From positions 1-44,807 of the forward strand of contig CANJRC010000022.1 in the NCBI GenBank assembly GCA_947476535.1: a DNA stretch of 44,807 bases, read 5' to 3'. The translations under genes and the position numbers were made by a program. Each line of letters opens with the position of its first letter. The first letter of the stretch is position 1. Positions 17,542-25,530 of this stretch are shown here, one piece after another. The notes below the pieces were generated by a model, which saw only the letters and a list, made by a program, of their open reading frames with translations, was not told the origin of the DNA and made no database searches. This DNA comes from Betaproteobacteria bacterium. Lineage in GTDB: Bacteria; Pseudomonadota; Gammaproteobacteria; Burkholderiales; SG8-39.

Positions 17542-18714
17542 TCAGGGCATCACGAAGATGCGCACGTCGAAGACGCGCTCCACCATCCAGATGGCGGCAA
17601 CCAAGGCGATTAACACCGATCCGCCGGTCATTATTCCGCGCCGGTACAAGGGGGTGGCTCGCAGCAGGAACGCCAGTGGTAGGAAGGCCGACACGATGGC
17701 GAGCTGCCCGGCCTCCACGCCGAGGTTGAACCCGACCAGTGCGAGCAACAGCGAGTCGCGCGGCAGCCCGAGGTCGGCCAGCACGCTGGCAAAACCGAAG
17801 CCGTGGATGAGTCCGAATACGAAGGCCATCACCCAGCGGCGTTCCTCCACTGCCGGGCGCAGGTTGTTGAGCGCCGCCAGCACCACCGACAGGGCAATGG
17901 TCGACTCAACCAGGCGCGAGGGCAGGGAAATGATTTCCAGCGCCGCCAGGGACAGCGTGATGGAGTGGGCGAGGGTGAACGACGTAACCACGCGCAGCAC
18001 GTCCCAGAATGCCGGTCGAAACCGTCCCACCGATTGCCAGCGGTTGCGCCGGTAGAGCATCACGGCAGGCAGTAACAGCGACAGGAGGAACAGGATGTGG
18101 TCGAAGCCGATCCAGATGTGCCAAACACCCTGGCGCGCGAAGGCGAGGAACTGCTCCATGGCGCTTGCCGCGCGCAGCTCGAAACGCTGCGATCGCCTCT
18201 CCGCGCTGAACACCCCGGTGACGGTGCCCGATTCGGAGGCCAGTCGCAGCAGGCCCTCGTGTTGCGTGTCGAAGTCGAAGAACAGGGCGTAGTCGATTTC
18301 CAGCACCTGCGGCGCCGTCGCGGATGGCGGGCAGTCTGCGGCGAAGCGCAGCACTTCGTAGGCGCCATCGCTGTGATCGTCGACCAGGTGGGTGGTTGCG
18401 CTCAGCGGGCAGGGGCGCGAATCCACGCGCAAGGCGAGGCGGGACAGGGCATAGGCGGCGATGTCGTCGTGCTTCGCCCGAAGCTCGCCCCAGGTGATTT
18501 CACCGTCGCCGTTGGCGTCGAGGCCGATGGCGTACTCCAGATCGCGCAGTGCGATGTCCCATTGGCCGGTGACCGCGTTGCCGCTGACCTGGAGCGCGAG
18601 GTAGCTGTCGCTGGGTTTGTGCGCGAGGGCGCTGAACGACATGAGCAGGCCGGCCATCAATGCCAGCGTGGCCAGCATCGCGCCGAGGCATTGGCGGCCG
18701 TTGTGCGGGCTCAT
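17542..18714 (-). CDS. HupE/UreJ-type membrane protein with an exported N-terminal domain and EF-hand-like loop
   Basis: This 390-residue protein has a signal peptide, about 170 exported residues, and then a membrane domain with six or more helices typical of HupE/UreJ_2 proteins. The membrane part has conserved His/Asp motifs: WHIWIGFDHILFLLSLL, TLAHSITLSLAAL, GLIHGFGFASVLADLG and VGFNLGVEAGQLAIV. Classical HupE and UreJ act in nickel handling for hydrogenase and urease, but no such enzymes are encoded here. The exported part holds a canonical 12-residue Ca-binding loop, DANGDGEITWGE, at residues 66-77. The ATG at 18714 shares its A with the TPR stop codon (TGATG), so translation is coupled; a GTG at 18717 is the alternative start. 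Confidence 0.87.
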   Translation of the reverse strand: MSPHNGRQCLGAMLATLALMAGLLMSFSALAHKPSDSYLALQVSGNAVTGQWDIALRDLEYAIGLDANGDGEITWGELRAKHDDIAAYALSRLALRVDSRPCPLSATTHLVDDHSDGAYEVLRFAADCPPSATAPQVLEIDYALFFDFDTQHEGLLRLASESGTVTGVFSAERRSQRFELRAASAMEQFLAFARQGVWHIWIGFDHILFLLSLLLPAVMLYRRNRWQSVGRFRPAFWDVLRVVTSFTLAHSITLSLAALEIISLPSRLVESTIALSVVLAALNNLRPAVEERRWVMAFVFGLIHGFGFASVLADLGLPRDSLLLALVGFNLGVEAGQLAIVSAFLPLAFLLRATPLYRRGIMTGGSVLIALVAAIWMVERVFDVRIFVMP

Positions 18715-19961
18715 CACCGTACTGACTTTTCGGCAGCACCGTCAGGCGTGCCGCCGAGGGGCTTGGCGAATGCGCGGTAGCGTGGCTCTTCATAGCCTGT
18801 CCGGGACATCCAGTCGAGCGCCGGCCTTGCCGCCTCGGGCTTGCCTGCGGCCAGCGCGGCTTGCATCAGCACCAGGGCATCGCGCGGTTCGCGCTGGCGC
18901 TTCCAATTGTCGGCCGCGTGGACGAGCGCGCGCGCCGCGTCATGCTGCAACTCCAGCTCGAAACGCGCCTCTTCCTGCTGGTGCAGCTTGTCGCCGCGCA
19001 AGGCGGCGGCAGCGAAGCGCTCGGCGAGCGCCTTGCGGTGATTGGCGGCCTCCGGCATCCCGGCTGCATCCTCGGCAATGGCCAGGCGCAGGAGCAGGAT
19101 GTCCGAGGCGACCCAGCGCTTGAGCAGCGCGATCACTTCGGCGTGGCGCTTGTCTTCGAGCAGCAGGTCGGCATAGGCTGCCAGCACGAATCCATCGGTG
19201 TAGCCGGTGGCGATGGCTTCCTTGAAGTGCTTCTCCGCAAGCTTTCTGTCGCCCAGTCGCAGCGCCATCTCGCCCTGTCGTGTCATGGCCCATTGGCGGT
19301 ATTCGATGTCCTGGGTGGGGTGGCGCGCCATGGCCGCGCTCAGCGACGCATAGGCATCGCGCGATTTTCCGTTGATGCTGTCGATGACGGCCATGCAGGC
19401 GGTGGCAGACAGGCGCGTTGCATGCGGGGCGGCATTGGCGCAGCTGGCTTTTGCGCGCTCATAGTCGGCTTGCACCAGATGCAGCGCGAACTGCCAGAGC
19501 ATGGCCTCGGTGTTCTGCGGTTCGAGTTTGAGCACGGAGTCGAGGTCGGCGAGGGCGGGAGCGAATTCGTGTCGGTATTGGCGCAGCAGTGCGCGGATCA
19601 GCAACACCGAGGCATCGGGCGTGGCGCGCTTGGAGAGCGGCTGGATGACGGCTTCGGCATAGCCGACGTAGCGCGGATCGCCTTCCGCGCTGGCGAGATC
19701 GAAATAGCGCCGGGCCAGACGGACGGCGGTATCGACATTCTCCGGATCGCGCGCCTGTGCCGCTCGCAGTTCACGCAATTCACGCGCGAGCGGGGCGGAG
19801 GCGCGGCTTGGCAGGTGCTCCAATACCCTACTGTCTGCATCGGGCACGCCTGGTGCGGATGCAACAGGAACGGTATGGATCGCCAGGAGAAGCAGGAGGG
19901 CCAGGGTTATTGTGTGCGAAAAAGGCAAGCTAGCGGCTTTTTTATGGGTTCGATGTGGCAT
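18714..19961 (-). CDS. Exported tetratricopeptide-repeat protein
   Basis: A 415-residue protein with an N-terminal hydrophobic signal (ITLALLLLLAIHTVPVASA) followed by a helical body with TPR-like pairs, for example DPENVDTAVRLARRYFDLA, FAPALADLDSVLKLEPQNTEAM and KLAEKHFKEAIATGYTDGFVL. It is probably a periplasmic scaffold. It is the first gene of a minus-strand unit with the HupE-type membrane protein and the TonB receptor, and its stop codon overlaps the next start. This recurring combination suggests a shared uptake or metal-handling role; no enzyme activity is expected. No strong ribosome site is seen before the ATG at 19961; the upstream region is AT-rich and probably holds the promoter. 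Confidence 0.82.
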   Translation of the reverse strand: MPHRTHKKAASLPFSHTITLALLLLLAIHTVPVASAPGVPDADSRVLEHLPSRASAPLARELRELRAAQARDPENVDTAVRLARRYFDLASAEGDPRYVGYAEAVIQPLSKRATPDASVLLIRALLRQYRHEFAPALADLDSVLKLEPQNTEAMLWQFALHLVQADYERAKASCANAAPHATRLSATACMAVIDSINGKSRDAYASLSAAMARHPTQDIEYRQWAMTRQGEMALRLGDRKLAEKHFKEAIATGYTDGFVLAAYADLLLEDKRHAEVIALLKRWVASDILLLRLAIAEDAAGMPEAANHRKALAERFAAAALRGDKLHQQEEARFELELQHDAARALVHAADNWKRQREPRDALVLMQAALAAGKPEAARPALDWMSRTGYEEPRYRAFAKPLGGTPDGAAEKSVR

Positions 19962-20186
19962 TCTATCATTCTGAAAATTAAGGAATTTCTTGAAATCATG
20001 GGCGGTTTTTGCATGTCAGGTCATCCGTAGCAAGGTGATGCGCGTTAATGACTCCAGCTTCTAGAGGAATTGTCTTCGGGGGCTGGGCGTACCGAAGCAA
20101 TATTGGTACTATCCGGGCGGTCTTCGAGCAGGCTTGTACAAAAGGCGTGCGAAGATTCGATCAATTACAAGAGGAGATGGTCAATA

Positions 20187-20450
20187 ATGAAAAAGCTGCT
20201 CGCAGTTCTGACGATGTCGATGTTTGCTGCCTCGGGCGTGTTCGCTGCGTCCCACATGAAGGCTGCTGACGACAAGAAGACCGATGCCAAGATGGAGAAG
20301 AAGGCAGAAGTGAAGGCAGAAGTGAAGTCCGAAGCGAAGGCCGAAGCGAAGGCTGACAAGAAGGCTGACAAGAAGGCTGACAAGAAGGCTGACAAGAAGG
20401 CCGAGAAGAAGGACGAGAAGAAGGACGAGAAGAAGGCCGAGAAGAAGTAA
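20187..20450 (+). CDS. Small exported lysine-rich repeat protein
   Basis: An 87-residue protein with a strong GAGGAGA ribosome site and a Sec signal peptide (MKKLLAVLTMSMFAASGVFAA). The remainder is a short linker (SHMKAADDKKTDAKMEKK) and twelve 4-residue repeats of the form (A/S/D)(E/D)(V/A/K)K from about residue 40 to the end. Alternating acidic and basic residues at spacing i/i+4 could form a stable single alpha helix. I do not recognise a functional family. Histone H1-like AAKK proteins look superficially similar, but they lack a signal peptide and the acidic residues. It stands alone with its own terminator. Confidence 0.8.
   Translation: MKKLLAVLTMSMFAASGVFAASHMKAADDKKTDAKMEKKAEVKAEVKSEAKAEAKADKKADKKADKKADKKAEKKDEKKDEKKAEKK
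20304..20447 (+). repeat. Twelve in-frame 12-bp tandem repeats
   Basis: Twelve 12-bp units run without interruption from 20304 to 20447 inside the lysine-rich gene. Units 5-8 (20352-20399) are identical copies of GCTGACAAGAAG; the rest are variants such as GCAGAAGTGAAG and GACGAGAAGAAG. The unit length is a multiple of three, so copy number can change without a frameshift. Confidence 0.92.
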
Positions 20451-20469
20451 TTCGGTTACTCAGTCTTGA

Positions 20470-20500
20470 AAAAAACGGGGCTTTGGCCCCGTTTTTTTTT
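20470..20500. terminator. Intrinsic terminator after the lysine-rich gene (bidirectional)
   Basis: CGGGGC at 20476-20481 pairs with GCCCCG at 20486-20491 around TTTG, with an A run before and T9 after. It can serve the lysine-rich gene on the plus strand and folA on the minus strand. Confidence 0.9.
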
Positions 20501-20558
20501 CGCCCGTCGCGTGGCGTGTCAGCGCTTGATGCGACCCATGACGCACCGATCGATTGAA

Positions 20559-21086
20559 TTATCGCGGCTTGCGGCGCTCGTAGGTTGCAAATTCGTAGCG
20601 CCAATCCGCATGGGCGGGTCCCGCCTCGCGTCCGGTCTCGACGAATGCTTCGCCGCTGATGGGCGGAAAGAACGCATCGCCCTCGACGTCGGCGTCGATT
20701 TCCGTGAGATGCAGGCGGTCGGCGAGGGGCAGCGCCAGCGCATAGATTTCGGCGCCGCCGATCACGAAGACCTCATCCACGCGGCCAGCTGCGGCAATCG
20801 CCGTTGCCATCGCGTGGGCGACGGTCGCGCCGGGCAAAACCGCAGTCCCGTTGCGGGTCAGCACGATGCTCTGTCTTCCGGGCAGGGGCTTGCCAAGCGT
20901 GGCAAGGATGGAGTCCCAGGTCTTCCGGCCCATGATGACCGGGTGGCCCAGCGTCAGCGCCTTGAAGCGCTTTAGGTCGGCCGGCAAGTGCCAGGGCATG
21001 GCGTTGTTGCGGCCGATCGCGCGATTGCGCGACAGCGCCGCGATCATTGAGATGCGCGGGGACTTAGAAGCGGTGGCGGAATTCAT
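20559..21086 (-). CDS. folA: Dihydrofolate reductase
   Basis: FolA reduces dihydrofolate to tetrahydrofolate with NADPH in the cytoplasm. The 175-residue product has MIAALSRNRAIGRNNAMPWHLPADLKRFK at its start (catalytic acid in the LPADLKRFK helix), VIMGRKTWDSI, and VFVIGGAEIYALALPLADRL. It lies downstream of thyA on the same strand, 63 bases away, so the enzyme that makes dihydrofolate (ThyA) and the one that recycles it are in one unit. No ribosome site is visible before the ATG at 21086; instead a two-hairpin element ends only a few bases upstream. A few extra residues (SATASKSP) precede the conserved domain. Confidence 0.97.
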   Translation of the reverse strand: MNSATASKSPRISMIAALSRNRAIGRNNAMPWHLPADLKRFKALTLGHPVIMGRKTWDSILATLGKPLPGRQSIVLTRNGTAVLPGATVAHAMATAIAAAGRVDEVFVIGGAEIYALALPLADRLHLTEIDADVEGDAFFPPISGEAFVETGREAGPAHADWRYEFATYERRKPR

Positions 21087-21092
21087 TTTGCA

Positions 21093-21139
21093 ACCGCCCG
21101 ATATAGCGGGGGCATGAGGGGATGTGTCCCCTCATATTG
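21093..21139 (-). repeat. Two-hairpin dispersed element, copy A
   Basis: On the minus strand: ATGAGGGGA at 21135-21127 pairs with TCCCCTCAT at 21122-21114 (loop CACA), followed by CCCG at 21110-21107 pairing with CGGG at 21100-21097 (loop CTATAT). It lies between thyA and folA and matches copy B at 39012-39057 in 39 of 45 aligned bases with two one-base gaps. Confidence 0.75.
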
Positions 21140-21149
21140 AAACAGACGC

Positions 21150-21959
21150 TTAGACGGCAATGGGCGCCTTGATCGCGGGATGGGGGTCGTAGCCCTCGAG
21201 CGTGAAATCCTCGAAGCGAAAGTCGGCGATTTCCTTTATCTGCGGATTGAGCTTCATGCGCGGGAAAGCACGCGGTGCGCGCGACACCTGCTCGCGCGCC
21301 TGTTCGAGGTGGTTGAGGTACAGGTGGGCATCGCCCAGCGTATGCACGAAATCACCCGGCTTGAGGCCGCACACCTGCGCCACCATCAGCACCAGCAGCG
21401 CATAGGAGGCGATGTTGAATGGCACGCCGAGGAAGATGTCTGCGCTCCGCTGGTACATCTGGCAGGACAGGCGGCCGTCGGCCACATAGAACTGGAAGAA
21501 GGCATGGCAGGGCGGCAGCTTCATGCGGTGCGTATCGGCCGGATTCCAGGCCGTGACGATGTGGCGGCGGGAATCGGGATTCCTGCGGATCGATTCGAGC
21601 ACCTCGGCGATCTGGTCGATGCGGCGCCCGTCGGGTGCATTCCAGTTGCGCCACTGGTAGCCGTACACGGGCCCCAGTTCGCCATTCTCGTCGGCCCACT
21701 CGTCCCAGATGGTGACACCGTGCTCCTGCAGCCAGCGCACGTTGGTGCTGCCCTTGAGGAACCACAGCAGTTCGTACACGATCGACTTGAGGTGCAGCTT
21801 CTTGGTCGTGAGCAGCGGAAAACCCTCGTCGAGCGCGAAGCGCATCTGCGCGCCGAACACCGACAGTGTGCCGGTGCCGGTGCGATCGGCCTTGCGCGCG
21901 CCGCGCGCAAGCACGTGGCGGATCAAGTCGAGATATTGGGATTCGGCAGTGGGTGTCAC
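21150..21959 (-). CDS. thyA: Thymidylate synthase
   Basis: ThyA converts dUMP to dTMP with methylenetetrahydrofolate and releases dihydrofolate. The 269 residues match the 264 of E. coli. Key parts are [34 protein letters not shown], the substrate-binding RR pair, the nucleophile Cys151 in [34 protein letters not shown] and the C-terminal [10 protein letters not shown]. The start is GTG at 21959 with AGGA nearby. It lies 16 bases after the sulfurtransferase gene and before folA. Confidence 0.98.
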   Translation of the reverse strand: MTPTAESQYLDLIRHVLARGARKADRTGTGTLSVFGAQMRFALDEGFPLLTTKKLHLKSIVYELLWFLKGSTNVRWLQEHGVTIWDEWADENGELGPVYGYQWRNWNAPDGRRIDQIAEVLESIRRNPDSRRHIVTAWNPADTHRMKLPPCHAFFQFYVADGRLSCQMYQRSADIFLGVPFNIASYALLVLMVAQVCGLKPGDFVHTLGDAHLYLNHLEQAREQVSRAPRAFPRMKLNPQIKEIADFRFEDFTLEGYDPHPAIKAPIAV

Positions 21960-21975
21960 CGGGAGGTCCTTTTCT

Positions 21976-22815
21976 TTATCGGGCGACGGGTCGTGACGGA
22001 TCGGCGCACCACTCGCTCCACGATCCGGGATACAGTAGTGAGCCGGACAGTCCTGCGACTTCCATGGCGAGTAGGTTGTGGCAGGCGGAAACGCCGGAGC
22101 CGCATTGGTGCACTACCGAAGCGGGGGCGCCGGTCCCCAGCACCTGGCGGAATTCATCGTTCAATGCGTGGGCGCTCTTGAATCGCCCTGAAGGATCGAG
22201 GTTGTCGCGAAACGAGCGGTTGAGCGCGCCGGGAATGTGCCCGCCCACAGGGTCCATCGTTTCGTTCTCGCCACGAAATCGGTCCGCAGACCGTGCATCC
22301 AGCACCATGTATTTGCATTGATCGAGGTTGGCCAAAACCTGCGCCGTATGCACGGCCAGGTTTTGGGGTTTGGCAATGAAGTGGGCGGCTCGCGGTGTCG
22401 GAACGTCTGCGCTCACCGGCCGCTTGTCGGCGAGCCACTGCACCCAGCCGCCATCGAGAACGGCGACGCGCGCATGGCCCAGCCAGCGCAGCATCCACCA
22501 AAGGCGCGACGCGAACATGCCGCCGGAAGCGTCGTAAGCGATGACCTGGCTCGTGGCATCGACGCCGGCCGCCGACAGCCTGGCGGCGAATGCCATGGCC
22601 TCGGGCAGCGGATGCCGGCCGTTGCGGCCATCGGGTGCGGCCGACAGGTCGCGGTCGAGGTGCATGAATTGGGCGCCAGGGATATGCGACTGCGCGTAGG
22701 CCTGCGCGCCGGCCTCGGGATTGGCCAGGTCGTGGCGACAATCAAAGACGATCCAGGCCGGGTGGTCCAGATGGGGGGCGAGCGTTCCGGTCGTGACGAG
22801 CGTGGTGTGATCCAT
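21976..22815 (-). CDS. sseA: 3-mercaptopyruvate sulfurtransferase / tandem rhodanese
   Basis: A 279-residue enzyme with two rhodanese domains; the second holds the active cysteine. Cys238 lies in [10 protein letters not shown], the CGSGV(T/S) loop seen in mercaptopyruvate sulfurtransferases, whereas thiosulfate enzymes usually have CRKGVT. The N-terminal domain has IVFDCRHDL and [11 protein letters not shown], and the second [12 protein letters not shown] and GGHIPGALN. It transfers sulfur from 3-mercaptopyruvate to cyanide, thiols or proteins in the cytoplasm. The gene is 16 bases upstream of thyA on the same strand. Confidence 0.92.
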   Translation of the reverse strand: MDHTTLVTTGTLAPHLDHPAWIVFDCRHDLANPEAGAQAYAQSHIPGAQFMHLDRDLSAAPDGRNGRHPLPEAMAFAARLSAAGVDATSQVIAYDASGGMFASRLWWMLRWLGHARVAVLDGGWVQWLADKRPVSADVPTPRAAHFIAKPQNLAVHTAQVLANLDQCKYMVLDARSADRFRGENETMDPVGGHIPGALNRSFRDNLDPSGRFKSAHALNDEFRQVLGTGAPASVVHQCGSGVSACHNLLAMEVAGLSGSLLYPGSWSEWCADPSRPVAR

Positions 22816-22890
22816 GGCACGGCCATGATACCGTGCAGCGCCGCCGGCGTGCGCTGCGGCCTGCGATTCCGGGGACTGGATTCCGTGGCG

Positions 22891-23994
22891 CTAGATGCGG
22901 CCGGCCAGGTTGGCACGGATGTACTCGTGAAAGTGCATCATGCCGTCTTCCATCGGCGACTGGTAGGGGCCGACTTCGTTTTCCCCGCGCGCCATCAGTG
23001 CGCGCCGCCCGCGATCCATGCGCTGGGCGATGACGTCGTCCTCATGCGCGGTCTCGAGATACGCGGCCCGCTCGGCCTCGACGAACTCGCGCTCGAAGTG
23101 GAAGATTTCCTCGGGATAGTAGAACTCGACGACGTTGGTCGTCACCTCGGGCGAGCGCGGGATCAGGGTGGAGACCACCAGCACGTGCGGGTACCACTCG
23201 ATCATGACGTTGGGGTAGTAGAGCATCCAGACCGCACCGTACTTGGGTACCTCGCCGTTTCGGTATTTGCGCACCGCCTCATGCCACTTGGCGTAGACCG
23301 GCGTGCCGGCCTTCATGAGCTGGTTGCGCACGCCCACCACCTGAACCGAGTAGTGCTTGCCCATCTCCCAGCGCAGGTTGTCGCAGGTGACGAAATTGCC
23401 GAGCCCCGGATGGAAGGGGGCAACGTGATAGTCCTCGAGGTAGACCTCGATGAACGACTTCCAGTTCTGCTGGTATTCGGTGGCGTGGACGTGGTCGAGG
23501 ACATAGCCGGAGAAATCGAAATCGCCCTTGAGCGACAGTCCGGAGAGATCCTGCGCCACATCGCGCGGGCCGGCGAACATCAGGCCCTGCCAGTTCTGCA
23601 GGCGGTTCTTGTTCAGATTGAGGCAGGGATTGTCCGGGAAATGCGGGGCGCCCAGCAGTTCGCCTTGCAGGTTGTAGGTCCAGCGGTGCAGGGGGCAAAC
23701 GATATTGCGCGCGTTGCCGCGGCCTTCGAGCATGATCGCCTGGCGGTGCCGGCATACGTTTGAAAGCAGTTCCACACCGGATTCGTTGCGCACCAGAATT
23801 TTGCCGTGGTCCATCCAGGCCAAGGAATGGTAATCGCCGATTTCCGGGACCATGAGCTCGTGTCCGACATATTGCGGGCCATTGCGGAACAGCAGTTCCT
23901 GCTCGAGTCGATAGACCTTTTCGTCGAAGTACCAGGACACCGGCAGCTGCGTGTCATTCGGTTGCAGCGTTCGCGAGCTCGGCAAGTCGGACAT
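22891..23994 (-). CDS. Rieske non-heme iron oxygenase, alpha-subunit type
   Basis: A 367-residue oxygenase with a Rieske [2Fe-2S] centre and a mononuclear iron site. Cluster ligands are Cys81 and His83 (CRH) and Cys100 and His103 (CPLH). His190 and His195 in EDYHVAPFHPG are two of the iron ligands. The start at 23994 has AAGGAGG upstream; the longer open frame has no support. It is divergent from xseB-ispA-dxs, an arrangement I recall from other betaproteobacteria. The substrate is unknown. No beta subunit or reductase gene is adjacent, which fits the single-component alpha3 type served by a separate reductase. A TACAAT box followed by nine C lies upstream. Confidence 0.9.
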   Translation of the reverse strand: MSDLPSSRTLQPNDTQLPVSWYFDEKVYRLEQELLFRNGPQYVGHELMVPEIGDYHSLAWMDHGKILVRNESGVELLSNVCRHRQAIMLEGRGNARNIVCPLHRWTYNLQGELLGAPHFPDNPCLNLNKNRLQNWQGLMFAGPRDVAQDLSGLSLKGDFDFSGYVLDHVHATEYQQNWKSFIEVYLEDYHVAPFHPGLGNFVTCDNLRWEMGKHYSVQVVGVRNQLMKAGTPVYAKWHEAVRKYRNGEVPKYGAVWMLYYPNVMIEWYPHVLVVSTLIPRSPEVTTNVVEFYYPEEIFHFEREFVEAERAAYLETAHEDDVIAQRMDRGRRALMARGENEVGPYQSPMEDGMMHFHEYIRANLAGRI

Positions 23995-24035
23995 GGTCTC
24001 GGTGCCTCCTTCTCTGCACAGTCGGCGGTTGAAAT

Positions 24036-24050
24036 GGGGGGGGGATTGTA
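24036..24050 (-). promoter_or_regulatory. TACAAT box followed by C9 upstream of the Rieske gene
   Basis: On the minus strand TACAAT (24050-24045) is followed at once by nine C (24044-24036), about 40 bases before the oxygenase ATG. A -35 box is not evident. The transcript start would fall in or just after the C run, where slippage could alter output. Confidence 0.35.
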
Positions 24051-24164
24051 CCCCGTCCCCGTTGTGCTGGGGGCTGCCGCTGCAGCGCCGGTGTGCTGAG
24101 GAATTCTTATTTACATTCAGCTCCCTATCGTGGTTTTTACGGTACAGTTCCCGGGTTGCGTCCA

Positions 24165-24197
24165 TTGACCGCGGACACGAACATAAGTTATTGTTCG
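24165..24197 (+). promoter_or_regulatory. Candidate promoter and operator-like palindrome upstream of xseB
   Basis: TTGACC at 24165-24170 and TATTGT at 24189-24194 are spaced by 18 bases, a plausible sigma-70 promoter. An inverted repeat CGAACA (24178-24183) and TGTTCG (24192-24197) overlaps the -10 box and could bind a dimeric regulator. Confidence 0.4.
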
Positions 24198-24266
24198 CAC
24201 TTTGGTTTTATCGATTTCCTGCCATTTTTCCGGTCGCCGGGCAACTGTCCCCGGCCCGAGCACTCC

Positions 24267-24548
24267 ATGCCAAAGCAAACCCCCATTCGTAACGACGCCG
24301 CACCGCCAGCAAAGGGCGCTTCAGCCGTCACGCCTGCCAATTTCGAGGCGGCGATCGTCGAGCTCGAAAAAATCGTAGCGAAGATGGAGACGGGCGAACT
24401 GAGCCTCGAGGATTCCCTGGCCGCGCACAAGCGTGGACTGGAACTCGCGCAGTTCTGCCAGGAGCTACTGGCGCGCGCGCAGCAGCAGGTGCGCGTGCTG
24501 GAGAAGGACACGCTCAAGGCGCTATCGGACGTGGCTCCCGGTGAATAA
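24267..24548 (+). CDS. xseB: Exodeoxyribonuclease VII small subunit
   Basis: XseB is the small subunit of exonuclease VII, which degrades single-stranded DNA; the large subunit XseA is encoded elsewhere. The 93-residue product has a disordered head (MPKQTPIRNDAAPPAKG) and the family core NFEAAIVELEKIVAKMETGELSLEDSLAAHKRGLEL, then a helix ending in VRVLEKD. The ATG at 24267 is the first start in frame with the conserved core; the ribosome site is weak. It precedes ispA by 32 bases, the usual xseB-ispA-dxs order in proteobacteria. Confidence 0.95.
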   Translation: MPKQTPIRNDAAPPAKGASAVTPANFEAAIVELEKIVAKMETGELSLEDSLAAHKRGLELAQFCQELLARAQQQVRVLEKDTLKALSDVAPGE

Positions 24549-24580
24549 TCGGGACGATAAACGACAAGGCACCCCGATCC

Positions 24581-25483
24581 GTGGATAGCTTTGCTGCCTG
24601 GATGGGCGGCGTGCAGGCGCGCGTAGAGTCTGCGCTTGAACGCCAGCTGCCATCCGCCAACATTGCGCCGATGCGCCTGCATGCGGCCATGCGGTACGCC
24701 GTGCTGGGGGGCGGGAAGCGCGTGCGGCCACTCTTGGTATTTGCCGCCGGGGAGTCCGGCGCGCCGGGCGCCCCCATCGATGCGACACGGCTGGATATCG
24801 CCGCCTGCGCCCTGGAATGCATCCACGCGTACTCGCTGGTGCACGACGACATGCCGTGCATGGACGACGATGTGCTCAGGCGCGGCAAGCCCACGGTACA
24901 CGTCGAGTACGATGAGGCAACGGCCCTGCTGGTGGGCGACAGCCTGCAGTCGCTGGCGTTCCGGCTGCTGGCCGATCACCGCTTGGCCGCCGATGCGACG
25001 ATCCAGCTGGAGATGGTGAACATCCTCGCGCACGCGAGCGGCAGCCGCGGCATGGCGGGCGGCCAGGCGATCGACCTGGACTCGGTCGGCAAGCCCCTGT
25101 CCCTGCCCGAACTCGAAATGATGCATGTCCACAAGACTGGGGCGCTCATTCGCGCCGCTGTGGCGCTTGGCGCGCGGTGCGCGGGGGCGCGCGACAAGGA
25201 ACAACTGCAGCACCTCGAGCACTATGCCAAGTGCGTCGGCCTTGCCTTCCAGGTGGTGGATGACATCCTTGACTGCGAGGCGCCGACCGCGACGCTCGGC
25301 AAGACGGCGGGCAAGGACGCTGCGCAGGGAAAGCCCACGTATGTGAGCGTGGTCGGACTTGCGCGGGCGAAGGAAATGGCGCATGAATTGCAGGCCGATG
25401 CGGTGCGGGCGCTGGGCAAGCTTCCCGGCAACACGTCGCGCCTTCGCGAGTTGGCGGAGTTCGTTGTCTTGCGACGATTTTGA
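24581..25483 (+). CDS. ispA: Farnesyl diphosphate synthase (polyprenyl synthetase)
   Basis: IspA condenses dimethylallyl diphosphate with two isopentenyl diphosphates to give farnesyl diphosphate, the precursor of quinones, undecaprenyl and hopanoids. The 300-residue protein contains GGGKRVRPLL, the first Asp-rich motif DDMPCMD at 89-95 with RGKPTVH after it, GGQAIDLDS, HKTGALIRAAV and the second Asp-rich motif FQVVDDILDCE. It starts with GTG at 24581; an ATG at 24602 is a less likely alternative. It lies between xseB and dxs in the standard order. Confidence 0.96.
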   Translation: MDSFAAWMGGVQARVESALERQLPSANIAPMRLHAAMRYAVLGGGKRVRPLLVFAAGESGAPGAPIDATRLDIAACALECIHAYSLVHDDMPCMDDDVLRRGKPTVHVEYDEATALLVGDSLQSLAFRLLADHRLAADATIQLEMVNILAHASGSRGMAGGQAIDLDSVGKPLSLPELEMMHVHKTGALIRAAVALGARCAGARDKEQLQHLEHYAKCVGLAFQVVDDILDCEAPTATLGKTAGKDAAQGKPTYVSVVGLARAKEMAHELQADAVRALGKLPGNTSRLRELAEFVVLRRF

Positions 25484-25530
25484 TAGTGGGGCGCGCCGTG
25501 CCGCGCCCGATCTGATACTGGAGAGTGGAT

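Noticed and set aside
20304..20447. Tandem array as a possible CRISPR or histone H1-like gene
   Set aside because: The units are contiguous without spacers and are translated in frame; the protein has a signal peptide and acidic residues, unlike histone-like AAKK proteins.
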